DNA of 64,000 nucleotides from RYN-230 sp963770535 (GTDB lineage: Bacteria > Actinomycetota > Actinomycetes > Streptosporangiales > Streptosporangiaceae), in NCBI GenBank assembly GCA_963770535.1, contig CAVYPZ010000004.1:1116001-1180000 (forward strand), read 5' to 3'. The position numbers and the translations under genes are program-made. Shown one piece after another: positions 1 through 8,879 of this stretch. Every line of letters starts with the position of its first letter. Position 1 is the first letter of the stretch. The notes beneath the pieces are model-generated. The model did no database searches, had not been told where the DNA came from, and was given only the letters and a program-made list of their open reading frames with translations.

Positions 1-564
1 CACGCCGACCGGGTTGCGCACCGGCGGAGGGCCGGAGGAGATGAGAGTGGGAGCAAAGGCGTTACCGAGGACCCATGCCGCGATGGCGGCAGCGGCCGCC
101 CACGCCACCGGCCGCCAGCGGCGTGAGGGCAGCGAACCGGTCGGGAAGAGCAGCAGGACGAACACCACGAACCCGAGGCCGAGAAAAAACATCCAGCCAA
201 ACCAGGCGCCCCAGGCCCGGGTCCCGGGGGATTGCAGCAGCAGCAGCCCGCCCGCGGCGAACGCATACGACAGGCCAGTGGCGGACAGGAGCCAGCCGAC
301 CGGGTTCGCCGGTCGTTTCCACCCGAGCAGCGCGCCGACCGTGGCGAAACCCACAATGAACGCCACCGCGGCCGTGCCAGCCACCGCGTTTCCCGTACCA
401 CCGCTCAGCTTCGGAGGCAGCGGGTGAACTTGGTTGTAGATCAGGGCTGTCGCGGCCGCCGCCAGGGTCAGCACCCAGATGCTCAGCGCACACCAGAATG
501 CGGCACGTGGCGTCATGGTACGGCCACTTGCGGACCGGGGCTCTCCCCTAGAGTCCGGCGTCAT
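1..564 (-). CDS. Membrane sensor protein, probably histidine kinase N-terminus (partial)
   Basis: The frame runs from ATG at 564 down to base 1 without a stop, 188 codons, and is cut by the window edge. A GAGGTG ribosome site lies 6 bases before the ATG; a second ATG at 516 is possible. The reading shows a transmembrane helix around residues 20-38, then three more hydrophobic stretches. The motif NPVGWLL followed by a G/A-rich helix is familiar from the sensor region of actinobacterial NarL-type histidine kinases. The kinase core lies outside the window, so the kinase call is inference from family memory. Codon use and hydrophobic pattern make this the real frame rather than the overlapping ORFs of both strands. 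Confidence 0.7.
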   Translation of the reverse strand, partial: MTPDSRGEPRSASGRTMTPRAAFWCALSIWVLTLAAAATALIYNQVHPLPPKLSGGTGNAVAGTAAVAFIVGFATVGALLGWKRPANPVGWLLSATGLSYAFAAGGLLLLQSPGTRAWGAWFGWMFFLGLGFVVFVLLLFPTGSLPSRRWRPVAWAAAAAIAAWVLGNAFAPTLISSGPPPVRNPVGV

Positions 565-750
565 CTCTCACCTCTTGCCGATGATTATTCGCCGGTCAGC
601 GTCCGGGCAGAAGGGTGCGAGCCGATACCCGGCCGAAGGCCACCACCAGGCCAGAGGGGAAGCCAGCATCACCGGCCCGGCCCGCACACCGCTAGGCGGG
701 TACGAGGAGCGCGCCGGACCCGGCGAGCGGTCATCGGCCCGGACGGTAGA

Positions 751-1338
751 TCACCGGCGGGCCTGGGGGGCGGCCCGCGAGGGACTGGGTGATGGCGCGG
801 CTGACTCCAGGATCCTGGTGGCCTGAGCTGCGGAAATCTCCTTAGGGTGGCCGCCGGGGACCAGGTCGCAGAGCACGACGTGGAGCCGGCATGCGACCTG
901 GTTGCGGTTCCGGGCCAGGTCACGGTGGCGCTTGGACCAGATCTTCAGGATCGCCGCGTGGTCATCGGCGACCACCTCACGGCTGCTCCTGGAGCGCAGC
1001 GCCGCGACCGCGACGGACAGGGCGTCGTTCGGGTCGTTCTTGTTCGTATCGCCGGCCTGCAGCAGCCGGACCCGGGCAGCCAGCTTGGGCTGCACGTCCA
1101 AGACCCGCTCGCCGGCGGCGGTGAGCTGCTGGGCGAGCAGGTGGCCCAGGCCGCTGGCGCCTTCCACCGCCCAGGTCCGCTCTGGCCACGCGGCCGCCCA
1201 GGCGATCAGCTTCTGGGCCTGAACAGCCGAAGCGCGGATCCGCAGCTCGCCCAGCGGCTCTTCCGCCGGATCGATGACCACCGCCGTATGCGAGCCCTTG
1301 TGCGGGTCCACCCCGATCATCACTGCCGTCATCAGCAC
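751..1338 (-). pseudogene. IS110-family transposase, C-terminally truncated
   Basis: The 195-aa product begins with MIGVDPHKGSHTAVVID, the start of the DEDD (RuvC-like) domain of IS110 transposases, and contains the NDPNDA acidic motif. IS110 transposases are usually about 350-400 aa with a C-terminal Transposase_20 domain carrying the serine motif; that half is missing. After about residue 175 the sequence turns into a non-homologous S/P/R-rich tail. It is a dead copy. Confidence 0.8.
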
Positions 1339-1467
1339 GCTCCCAAGTCATCGTCACCAGGAATGGGCAACGTGGCGGGCATGCCTAATTACGGATCTGC
1401 TAGCGCTCGCACCTCTTTCGAGCCACGCCACGGCAAGACCCGGCAGGCTGGCACCCCGATCTAAAGC

Positions 1468-1890
1468 CTGTGGGTTCGAGAACTGTGCCACCGGCCTTGA
1501 CCTGGGCTTCTACGCAGCCCGCTCGTATCCGTTGATGAGGCCGCCGAGGACGGGCTGGCGCTTGATCCGCTTCTGGGAAAGGTCGGCGATCGGGTGGTCT
1601 GGCCGGGGCGGGCGGAGCTGGCGGCTGCGATGGGGGCGTCGTCCGTTGTAATGGGCCTCGTACTGGGCCAGGATCGTCCGCAAATGCCGCTGGCCGAAGA
1701 TGAGCATCCGGTCGGTCACCTCGGTCCGGGTGGTGAGCACGAACCTTCGGCCGAGCAAGACCAGCAAGCTGCAAAGCCGGACGAAGATGAGGTAGAGCAG
1801 GCGAAGAGACATGGATGATCATCCTGCCCGGCCATGCCTCGCCTGTCGTCCCAGTTCACAGGCGCAGCCGACTTTTGGAACCCGGCAGGG
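1468..1890 (-). mobile_element. Internally deleted rve-type IS (MITE-like derivative)
   Basis: Both ends of a transposase gene are present with the middle removed. The outer flanks hold weakly matching inverted ends: GGGTTC-containing sequences near 1470-1480 and, on the other strand, near 1880-1890. Compared with about 1.2 kb for the related elements at 3.4 and 14.5 kb, this one is about 0.42 kb. The ends are approximate. Confidence 0.5.
1510..1812 (-). pseudogene. Rve-type transposase with in-frame internal deletion
   Basis: The 100-aa reading joins the N-terminal membrane-like leader MSLRLLYLIFVRLCSLLVLL (residues 1-20) directly to the C-terminal end of the integrase core (DRMLIFGQRHLR, then HYNGRRPHRSRQL, ending in LINGYERAA). 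Roughly 240 residues, including the first two catalytic Asp residues, are missing from the middle while the frame is kept. It cannot be an active DDE enzyme. Confidence 0.75.
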
Positions 1891-2054
1891 TCTGGTGGCC
1901 CAGCAGGCTCGCCCGCGAGCCAGCCACCGAAGCGGACATCACCGTCGAGCCGACAGACGTAAGCGGATGAGCTCGCCGTTCCCCGTTGGGCGGGCTAGTG
2001 GGCGCTGGGCCGCCCAAGCCGATCAGCCCGGCGGGCGAGGCAGGGATCTGGAGG

Positions 2055-2444
2055 TCACGGGGGTGCTTGCGCGAGTCGGAGCCGCTTCTGGATCCCGTCT
2101 GCGTCTAGCTGGCCTGAGGCCACGGCCATGGTCAGATCGAATGCTTCGTCGTCAGTCAGGTCCAGGACATAGCCGTTGATCCGCAAGAACACCACTGTGG
2201 CCAGCAGGGCGAGCCGCTTGTTGCCGTCAACCAGTGCGTGATTGCAAGCCAGCGAGTGCATAAGCGCGGCTGCCTTTCCCGTCAGGGCGGGATATGCTTC
2301 CTGGCCGAAGAAGCTGGCCTGCGGGCGGTGACAGGCTGAATCGAGCAGGCCAAGGTCCCGGACGGGGCCGGCGCCCAGCGCGTTCACCAGGTCCAGCAGA
2401 TCCTCCAGGCTGAGGTATTCGGTGCCCGGCGCCGGATCAGTCAC
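2055..2444 (-). CDS. doc: Doc-type (Fic fold) toxin
   Basis: The 129-aa protein, starting at GTG 2444, has the Fic/Doc core motif HALVDGNKR at residues 69-77. Doc enzymes phosphorylate elongation factor Tu and stop translation. Length and the YLSLEDLL start are normal for the death-on-curing family. The GTG overlaps the stop of the upstream antitoxin gene (GTGA), which favours this start over the ATG of the longer frame at 2477. Toxin and antitoxin are co-transcribed, probably under the operator at 2657-2671. The third position of the motif is Leu rather than Phe of phage P1 Doc, which I take to be a normal variant. Confidence 0.85.
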   Translation of the reverse strand: MTDPAPGTEYLSLEDLLDLVNALGAGPVRDLGLLDSACHRPQASFFGQEAYPALTGKAAALMHSLACNHALVDGNKRLALLATVVFLRINGYVLDLTDDEAFDLTMAVASGQLDADGIQKRLRLAQAPP

Positions 2445-2647
2445 GCGTGGCCGAGCCTGTCCAGGACCTCGCCCCATCGGTCGAGCATTTCGGCAGTGGC
2501 CTCGCGCACGCGATCGGTGTGCGCGAGCTCGCGGGCGCTGCGCCGGATCGCGCGCAGGGCAGCCTCGTGGAGGGAGACGTGCTCTGCCTCAGCCAGCGCT
2601 TTCAGCAGTGCGCTGTCTTCGTCGTCAAGCCGCAGATTCATGGCCAT
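2441..2647 (-). CDS. Ribbon-helix-helix-like antitoxin of Doc
   Basis: The 68-aa protein (ATG 2647, alternative ATG 2641) starts MNLRLDDED and continues with an amphipathic helix HVSLHEAALRAIRRSARE. This is the beta-strand then helix-turn-helix layout of Arc/MetJ/CopG-type antitoxins that precede doc in actinobacteria. The C-terminal part would wrap the toxin. It is the first gene of a two-gene operon with a 4-base overlap to doc. A long open frame extends upstream to 3142 but is unlikely to be coding: that part crosses the tRNA-like repeat at 3024-3063. Confidence 0.75.
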   Translation of the reverse strand: MAMNLRLDDEDSALLKALAEAEHVSLHEAALRAIRRSARELAHTDRVREATAEMLDRWGEVLDRLGHA

Positions 2648-2656
2648 GACGACATG

Positions 2657-2671
2657 GTACCAAAGTGGTAC
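2657..2671. promoter_or_regulatory. Palindromic operator of the doc module
   Basis: GTACCA-AAG-TGGTAC is a perfect 6+6 inverted repeat 9 bases upstream of the antitoxin ATG. RHH antitoxins normally bind such a site to repress their own operon. The role is inferred from position and symmetry. Confidence 0.6.
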
Positions 2672-3023
2672 TACGTCGAACCCCGCCCGTGCGCAACCCC
2701 TCGGGATGCCCGGCCGGATGTTTGTCGGCGAGTCAGGCTGCCCTGCCCCGGGCTGGGAGGCGGTGAGCTTGCCGGGGAGTGGTAAGGGCCCGGCCTTTGC
2801 GGCCTCTTTGACGACATGCACGCCGGAGGGCGCACCTGTAACCTGGTGTGCAGGGCCGGCGCTGGTCAGGGCTGTATCGGGGGCACGGCTGGGGTTCCCG
2901 GCGCGGTTGGCAGCGGTACAGCAGGAAAGTACCGCAACTGGTGCGGACGCGGGCGGACTTGCGGGGACGCGGGAGGACGGTGACCTGCACGGATGGACGT
3001 GGGTGGACGTGCTGCCGTGAGAT
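2672..3023. other. Non-coding flank left of attachment site A
   Basis: I see no convincing gene here. It contains a TACAGC..GGAAAGTAC..GCAAC motif near 2918-2941 that recurs just right of attachment site C (about 16802-16827), suggesting that both belong to the same element end or ancestral flank. Confidence 0.4.
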
Positions 3024-3063
3024 GGCATGCAAGAGGTCAGCGGTTCGAGCCCGCTTAGCTCCA
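3024..3063 (+). repeat. Attachment-site core A: 3' half of tRNA-Ala(GGC)
   Basis: The 40 bases run from the anticodon GGC through the anticodon 3' stem, variable loop, T-arm (GGTTCGAGCC) and acceptor 3' strand AGCTCCA of a tRNA-Ala(GGC). No 5' half is present, so this is not a functional tRNA. The same 40 bases recur at 11608 and 16726. Regenerated tRNA 3' ends of this kind mark integration by tyrosine-recombinase elements. Confidence 0.8.
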
Positions 3064-3113
3064 CCCAGGTCAAACGCATAATTCGAATCCAAAACCGGTG
3101 AGCGTGCGCCCTG

Positions 3114-3134
3114 TGAGGGGCATTCTGAGGGGCA
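3114..3134 (+). repeat. Arm-type direct repeat pair (site A, right arm)
   Basis: Two copies of TGAGGGGCA at 3114 and 3126, period 12 bp, about 50 bases right of the tRNA-like core. The same pair occurs right of core B (11698) and, decayed, at about 36960. Paired short direct repeats beside a core are typical integrase or excisionase arm sites. Confidence 0.55.
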
Positions 3135-3353
3135 AGATCCACAGGATGGTGGCCATCTGGCCAGCGGCAACGCCCACGCAGTCATCTCTCTCTGGCGAGC
3201 AGCGCCTTTGCGATGTCCAAGAGGTCACCAGTTATGGCACGGGGGGCTTCCGGGAGGACCGAACGCGCTTCAGGCGGCCGGACTTTCATCAGTTGCCTGC
3301 ACCGGCGTGCTGAGACGCCCCACTCGGCGAGCTATGCCCCAAGCCCAGGACCC

Positions 3354-4569
3354 TGTGGGGCTCGAACATGTGATAGGGCCCGTGACGTGGGTGTTCTCGT
3401 GATCATCGGGGTTGTCATGCGGCGACTCGGTACTCGCTGATGAGGCCGCTTAGGACTTGCTTGCGGCGGATCCGGTGGTCCGCCAGGTTGATCTGCGGCG
3501 GCGGGGCGCCTGCATGACAGGGTGCGAGCTGGCCAAGGGTCCGGTGCGGGTGAGCGGCGTTGTAGTGCCGCAGGTACTCGGTCAGTACCTGGTTCAGGTG
3601 GCGCTCATTGATGATCAGCATCCGGTCGAGGACCTCGCGGCGCAGGGTGCCGATCATCCGCTCGCAAATGGCATTTGCCCGAGGTGCCTGCGGCGGGCTG
3701 AGGAGGATCCGGATGCCCGCGGCGGCGAACACGACATCGAAGGTGTCGGTGAACTGGCCGGCGCGGTCCCGGATCAGGAACCGGGCGGAAGCCGCGCGCT
3801 GTCCAAAGTCCATGAGGAAGTTACGGGCGGCCTGAGTCGTCCCAGGCACCGTCAGGTGAGGCGGTAATGCCTGCCAGGTGAGCGTGGCGGGTGCCGTGCT
3901 CGACGATGATCAGGGCATAGATGCGCCGCAGTAGCACGGTGTCAACCCGGACGAAGTCGGCCGCGAGGATGCCGCGGGCCTGGGCGGTCAGGAATTGCTT
4001 CCAGGTCGGCCCGGTACGCCGGGGCGCTGGCTCGATTCCGGCGTCACGCAGGATCTGCCAGACCGTGGAGGCCGCGACGTGATGACCGAGCCGGACAAGT
4101 TCGCCCTGGACGCGCCGATGGCCCCAGGCAGGATTGTCGGTGGCGATGCGGATCACGAGCTTGCGGATCGCGGCTGCCGTGGGCGGTCGCCCGGGGCGTC
4201 GGCGGCTCGAATAGTCCCATTTCCGGGTGATCAGGCGGCGGTGTCAGGCGAGCAGGGTCGCCGGGGTCACGCCGAACACCTCGCGCCACCGGTTGCGGGG
4301 GATCAGCCGGAACAGCGTCGTGAGCCACAGCCGGTCAGCTAGCTGATAGCGCACCCGGCCGACCTGCCGGCGCAGCACCGCGTTTCATGCCGCAGCACCA
4401 GCAGTTCGGCTTCCTTGCATGCCTCGCGCCGGGCCAGCAGCATCAAGCAGTCGAGCAGACATCGCGTGAGCTGGTAGACGACAGAGAAGATCACGAAGCG
4501 ATGATGCCAGTCGGCCGAACGTCCAGGTCACACCGATCAGCCGACGCGATCTAGTTATCAAGCCCCACA
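3354..4569 (-). mobile_element. Decayed rve-type IS with TGTGGGGCT inverted ends
   Basis: Left end TGTGGGGCTCGAA (3354) and right end TTATCAAGCCCCACA (to 4569) are inverted matches over the outer bases, with the TGT...ACA tips usual for IS3/IS481-type elements. Length is 1216 bp. No clear target duplication is visible. Confidence 0.6.
3415..4494 (-). pseudogene. Rve-type (IS3/IS481-like) transposase, broken
   Basis: Pieces of one transposase are spread over frames. The N-terminal leader and ELLVLRHE lie at about 4400-4494. A stretch follows in which a Trp codon has become TGA just before HRRLITRKWDY (about 4238). The middle, with WGHRRVQGEL and the first catalytic Asp (ADFVRVD), follows. After a frameshift near 3835 comes the rest of the core with FLIRDRAGQF and ICERMIGT. 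At least two frameshifts and one nonsense change make it inactive. The C-terminus LISEYRVAA is normal. Confidence 0.85.
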
Positions 4570-4601
4570 GGGGGAAGCGCGCGGCGATCACGGATGTTGC
4601 C

Positions 4602-7397
4602 CTAAATCTGCAGGGCGCGCTGAACATCGACCGGCAGTGGCCCGCGAAGCTGCCGACGCGAGCCGATGTCGAGCTTGGTGAATATCTTGCGCAAATGCCA
4701 TTCGACAGTTCGCGGGCTGATGAACAGCCGGGTGCTGATTTCCGGGTTCGACAGGCCCTCACGGGCCAGGCGGGCGATCTGTGCTTCCTGCGCGGTGAGT
4801 TCGATCGCCTTGGTGACGCTGCGTTTGCGGACTGCTGCCCCCGTGGCCCGCAGCTCGCGGCGGGCCCGCTCGGCGAAGCCCTCGACGCCCATGGCGGCCA
4901 GCATCTCGTTCGCCTCCCGTAGCTGCTGGCGGGCCTCTGTGCGTCGCTTCTCACGGCGCAGCCACTCGCCATACAGCAGGTGCACGCGGGCCAGGTATGC
5001 CCGCATGTGGGTCCGGCTCAGCCGGTCGATCGACTCCTGGTAGCACGTCTCAGCGGTATCGCCGTCGCTGGCCAGAGCGCGCACGCACGCTTCGGTTCCC
5101 ACCGCCCAGTCCGTCGGAGTCGCACGAGAACGTTCAGACACGTCACGCAACAGCCTTTCGACCGTCGCCTCGTCGCGGATCCGGGACGCGGCCTCGGCCA
5201 GTTCGACGACCACGAAGGGCTTGTAGCCGAAGTCGTCACGTTCGAATGCGCTGAGGGCGGCATCCCGCGCGGCGTCGTGCCGCCCCAGGCCGTTGTACAG
5301 CACCGCCCGCGCGTGGTCGGCCACCGTGACCAGCCGGGCCATGCGGCCGACTGTGGCCAGCCGCATGGTGGCTTCGATCAACTCGGCGGCGGCGCGTTCC
5401 TCTCCTTGCCATGCGGCCAGGAGCACGGCGCAGAAGCCGACCGGCGAGGTGCCGGCCGCCTCCGCGATTAGGCGGTCCTCGTCGAGAAGCTGCGCAGCTA
5501 GGGCGAGTTCGCCAGCGTCGAGACTGGTCCAGGCCAGGAAGTTGACCGCGTACTGCAGCTGGACGAGCGCGCCGGCAGTGCGGGCGACCTCGACCTGGCG
5601 GGAAGCCAGCGTGTGCCGGGCGTCGTCGTCCCACAGCTCGTTTGCGACGAGCCCGGCGGCACGCAGGCCCGCCAGCCATAGCCAGCGGCCCACGTCAATG
5701 TCTGTCCCGGCGTTCAGCGCCAGAACTTCCTGCAGGGCACAGGCCAGCGTCGGCGCGGCCGCCGCGTGGCCCTCGACATACCGGATTGCCAATCCGTCCA
5801 GCAGGACGTCGGCCGCACGTACGGGTATCGGGGCTGGGGGCGCGGTGCGGGCAGCGGCGGCGACCTCACGCAGGATGCCGGACTGCTCAGATTCGCCCGC
5901 CCAGAGCGCGGCGCCGAGCGCCTGCAGGTACGTCTCGCGCGCTAGGCCGACGTCGAGCGGTTCCAGGCGACGGGCGGCACCGATCAGCAGCCGCGCAGAC
6001 TCGTGACCGCGCCGCTGCTCGAGCGCGATCTGGCCCCGGAGATGCTGGGTCTCGGCGGTACGCAGCTCATCCGGCGGCCCGGCGTCCGCGGCCGCCAGCA
6101 GGTCTAGCGCCCTGTCGAGGGCGCCCGCGTCGCGCTTGGCCCGTGCAGCGTGGAGCAGCCGCTGCGCGCGGCCCGACGGATCGGGCGTCAGCGTCGCTGC
6201 GCGCTCGAGGTACGCAGCCGCCGCAGCCAGGCCGCCACGAGCTTGTGCCCGGCCCGCGGACTGGGCCAGCTCAGCGGCGACGTCCTCGTCCGGGCCGGGG
6301 GCCGCCTGGGCTCGGTGCCACGCGTGACGGTCCGGGTCGGTGACCGGATCGGTGACCCCGGCCAGTGCCCGGTGGGCCTCCTGCCACTCGCTGAGCGAGG
6401 CGGAGTGATAGACCGCCGAGCGCACCAGTGGATGACGGAACCGCACCCAGGTGGCGAATTCGACGAGACCGGCCTCGACCGCCGCTGCCACGGCCTCCGC
6501 CGGCACGCCGAGGCGCTGCCCCGCCCGCCACACGCGGGCCGGGTCCCCTACCGGGCAGGCGGCCGCCACCTGCAGCAGCTTCCGGGTGCTCGCCGGCAGA
6601 CCGGCGATCTGCCGACCGAACCTGTCCTCGATCCGGTCCGCAAGGGACCGCGACCCCAGCGACCCGAAGCCACCCGTCAGCTCCGCGAACGAACCGTCGC
6701 GCGGCAGCTCCAGCAGCGCAAGCGGGTTGCCTCTCGCCTCGCCAAGCACCCGCTCGCGGACACGTTCGTCCAGTGGCCACCGCACCACCGACGCCAGCAG
6801 CCTGCTCGCCTCAGCGTCTGGCAAGCCCTCGACGGTGAGATCGGGCAGCCCGCCCAGGTCGGCGCCTGGCTCTCGGGCGGCGACCAAGAGCAAGACCGGC
6901 TCGGCCAGCAACCGGCGCGCGGCGAAGGCCAGTGCCCGCTCGGATGCCCGATCCAGCCAGTGGCCATCATCGATCAGGCACACCAGCGGACGGTCCTCGG
7001 CTGCCTCGGACAACAGGCTCAGCACCGCCAGGCCAACGAGGAAATGATCTGGCGCTGGCCCGGATTGCAGGCCCAGCGCGATCGCCAGCGCATCCCGTTG
7101 CGGCTCAGGCAAAAGCGGAAGACTATCCAGGATCGGGGAGCAGAACTGGTGCAGAGCGGCGAAGGCCAGCTCCATCTCCGACTCCACCCCCGCGACCCGT
7201 ACCAGCCGCAGGTCGGCCGCCGCCCGGGCCGTGTAGTCCAGCAGCGCACTCTTGCCGATCCCGGCCTCGCCCCGCACCACGATGACGCCGCCGCGCCCAT
7301 TACGGACCGCGTGCAGGAGCCCGTCGAGCAGCTCGCATTCTCGCTGTCTGTCGAGGAACGTCAGGGACCCGCCACTAAGCGGATCGGACGCCGTCAA
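4602..7397 (-). CDS. LAL-type LuxR regulator with ATPase domain
   Basis: The 931-aa protein has an N-terminal AAA_16 ATPase with Walker A GEAGIGKS (residues 43-50) and Walker B LVCLIDD (about 138-144). A long helical, TPR-like middle follows, and the end is a LuxR/GerE helix-turn-helix at about 860-915 (LTAQEAQIARLAREG, TVEWHLRKIFTKL). Such large ATP-binding LuxR proteins act as pathway activators in actinomycetes. The start is TTG at 7397 without an obvious Shine-Dalgarno site; a later start would cut the ATPase leader only slightly. It sits on the same strand as the hydrolase operon whose last gene ends 255 bases upstream, so it may regulate that operon. This is inference. Confidence 0.9.
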   Translation of the reverse strand: MTASDPLSGGSLTFLDRQRECELLDGLLHAVRNGRGGVIVVRGEAGIGKSALLDYTARAAADLRLVRVAGVESEMELAFAALHQFCSPILDSLPLLPEPQRDALAIALGLQSGPAPDHFLVGLAVLSLLSEAAEDRPLVCLIDDGHWLDRASERALAFAARRLLAEPVLLLVAAREPGADLGGLPDLTVEGLPDAEASRLLASVVRWPLDERVRERVLGEARGNPLALLELPRDGSFAELTGGFGSLGSRSLADRIEDRFGRQIAGLPASTRKLLQVAAACPVGDPARVWRAGQRLGVPAEAVAAAVEAGLVEFATWVRFRHPLVRSAVYHSASLSEWQEAHRALAGVTDPVTDPDRHAWHRAQAAPGPDEDVAAELAQSAGRAQARGGLAAAAAYLERAATLTPDPSGRAQRLLHAARAKRDAGALDRALDLLAAADAGPPDELRTAETQHLRGQIALEQRRGHESARLLIGAARRLEPLDVGLARETYLQALGAALWAGESEQSGILREVAAAARTAPPAPIPVRAADVLLDGLAIRYVEGHAAAAPTLACALQEVLALNAGTDIDVGRWLWLAGLRAAGLVANELWDDDARHTLASRQVEVARTAGALVQLQYAVNFLAWTSLDAGELALAAQLLDEDRLIAEAAGTSPVGFCAVLLAAWQGEERAAAELIEATMRLATVGRMARLVTVADHARAVLYNGLGRHDAARDAALSAFERDDFGYKPFVVVELAEAASRIRDEATVERLLRDVSERSRATPTDWAVGTEACVRALASDGDTAETCYQESIDRLSRTHMRAYLARVHLLYGEWLRREKRRTEARQQLREANEMLAAMGVEGFAERARRELRATGAAVRKRSVTKAIELTAQEAQIARLAREGLSNPEISTRLFISPRTVEWHLRKIFTKLDIGSRRQLRGPLPVDVQRALQI

Positions 7398-7651
7398 GAT
7401 CGATCCAGCGGCTGCTCGGTTTGGCTAACACGCCCCACGAATGGAAGTGTGTATCACCCGGGAGCGTGTGGCCAGCCTGGACGTTCTCCGAAGCGATTTA
7501 TTGCGCAGTGGCCTCAGGGGCCTCAGGTCCGCGTTGGCTCCGGGGGCCTGGTAGTTCTCGCCGGAGAAGACGCTCACGGCCGCTGGGGCGGAGACGCCAG
7601 CAGCCTTGGAGAAGCCGAGCGTGCGTGCTCGCGGTTATTGCGGTTGGTTCG

Positions 7652-8854
7652 TCAGCGCAGCGGCTTGAACGCCGCCCGGATTTCGGTCGCGAACAGCTCG
7701 GGCTCTTCCCAGGCGGCGAAGTGGCCGCCCCTGTCGGCCTCGTGGAAGTAGCTGAGGGTGGGGTAGCCCAGCTCCACCCAGCTGCGCGGGGCGCGGAAGG
7801 ACTCGCCGGGGAACACCGTGAAGCCGACCGGAACCTTGACCTCCAGAGGAGCGTGCCCGGCCGCAAGGGCCTGGGCTCGTCCGTGCTCCCAATACGACCG
7901 CGCCGCCGAGGCCCCGGTGCTGGTTAGCCAGTAGACAGTGACGTTGTCGAGGATGTGGTCGCGGGTGAGATCGCCGGACGGCTGCCCGCTGATGAAGGCA
8001 CGGGAGATCTTGTAGTAGGCGTCAGTGTCGTGGTCGAGCATCCAGGCCGCCAGGGCGAGGGGTGAATCCAGCAGGGCGTAGCCGATCGTCTGCGGCCGCG
8101 TGGCCTGTTCCAGGAAGTAGCCGAAGCCGCTGGTCATGAATTCCTCGCGCGCGTCGGCCGCTGCGCGTTCCTGCTCGGTTTCGCTCGGCAGCGTGGCGCC
8201 GTCCGTCGTCACGAGCAGATTCATATGGATGCCGGCCAGGCCCTCAGGTGCCTGGCGGCCCATCTGGTCGGTGACCCAGGCGCCCTGGTCGCCGCCCTGG
8301 GCGACGTATCGGGTGTAGCCGAGGCGGTGCATCAGCTCCGCCCACGCTTGCGCGATGCGGCCGGGGTCCCAGCCGACCTCGACCGGCGCGGCGGAGAAGC
8401 CGTAGCCAGGCATAGACGGCACCACGAGGTGGAACGCGTCCTCGGCCGCTCCGCCGTGCGCGGTTGGGTCGGTGAGCGGGCCGATGACCCCGAGCAGCTC
8501 GATGACCGAGCCGGGCCAGCCATGTGTGATGATCAGCGGCAGCGCATCCTCGTGCTGTGACTTGAAGTGGATGAAGTGGATGTCAACCCCGTCGATCTCG
8601 GTCTTGAACTGCGTCAGCGCGTTCAGTCTCGCCTCGCACTTGCGCCAGTCGTAGCTGGTCGTCCAGTAGCGGGCAAGTTCCTGGATCGTGGCCAGCTGCA
8701 CGCCCTGCGACCGGTCGGCGACGAGCTCCGTGGTGGGCCAGCGTGTCGCTGCGATACGGGCACGCAGTTCGTCGAGTTCCGCCTCGGGGACCTCGGGAAT
8801 CGTGAACGGCCGGATCGCTGCTGCGCCCGCCGAGTTTTCGATCGTTGCAGACAT
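7652..8854 (-). CDS. Epoxide hydrolase (EHN type)
   Basis: This is a 400-aa protein of the microsomal-type epoxide hydrolase family. It has an EHN N-terminal domain (about residues 14-120), the oxyanion motif HGWP at 111-114, nucleophile Asp189 in GGDQG, and catalytic His378 in GGHFAAWE. It should open epoxides to diols through a covalent ester. Length is normal. It is the last gene of a minus-strand run (SnoaL-like, alpha/beta hydrolase, exported protein, this gene), 25 bases after the exported protein. A 3' fragment of a related gene lies at 56956-57090. Confidence 0.9.
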   Translation of the reverse strand: MSATIENSAGAAAIRPFTIPEVPEAELDELRARIAATRWPTTELVADRSQGVQLATIQELARYWTTSYDWRKCEARLNALTQFKTEIDGVDIHFIHFKSQHEDALPLIITHGWPGSVIELLGVIGPLTDPTAHGGAAEDAFHLVVPSMPGYGFSAAPVEVGWDPGRIAQAWAELMHRLGYTRYVAQGGDQGAWVTDQMGRQAPEGLAGIHMNLLVTTDGATLPSETEQERAAADAREEFMTSGFGYFLEQATRPQTIGYALLDSPLALAAWMLDHDTDAYYKISRAFISGQPSGDLTRDHILDNVTVYWLTSTGASAARSYWEHGRAQALAAGHAPLEVKVPVGFTVFPGESFRAPRSWVELGYPTLSYFHEADRGGHFAAWEEPELFATEIRAAFKPLR

Positions 8855-8879
8855 GCTGATTCCTTGGTTCGGCGGTCAC

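Noticed and set aside
3024..3063. A functional tRNA gene
   Set aside because: The D-arm, 5' acceptor and 5' anticodon strands are missing at all three copies.
2441..3142. Long minus-strand frame with GAKRARTADLLHA- or PLTSCM-like peptides over site A (also 16651-16908)
   Set aside because: The peptide is the antisense reading of the tRNA-Ala 3' half, a well-known annotation artefact. Only the C-terminal antitoxin part of the first frame is kept.
6150..7751. 533-aa plus-strand frame
   Set aside because: Antisense shadow of the LAL regulator gene, composition rich in Arg/Gln/Pro; no start signal.
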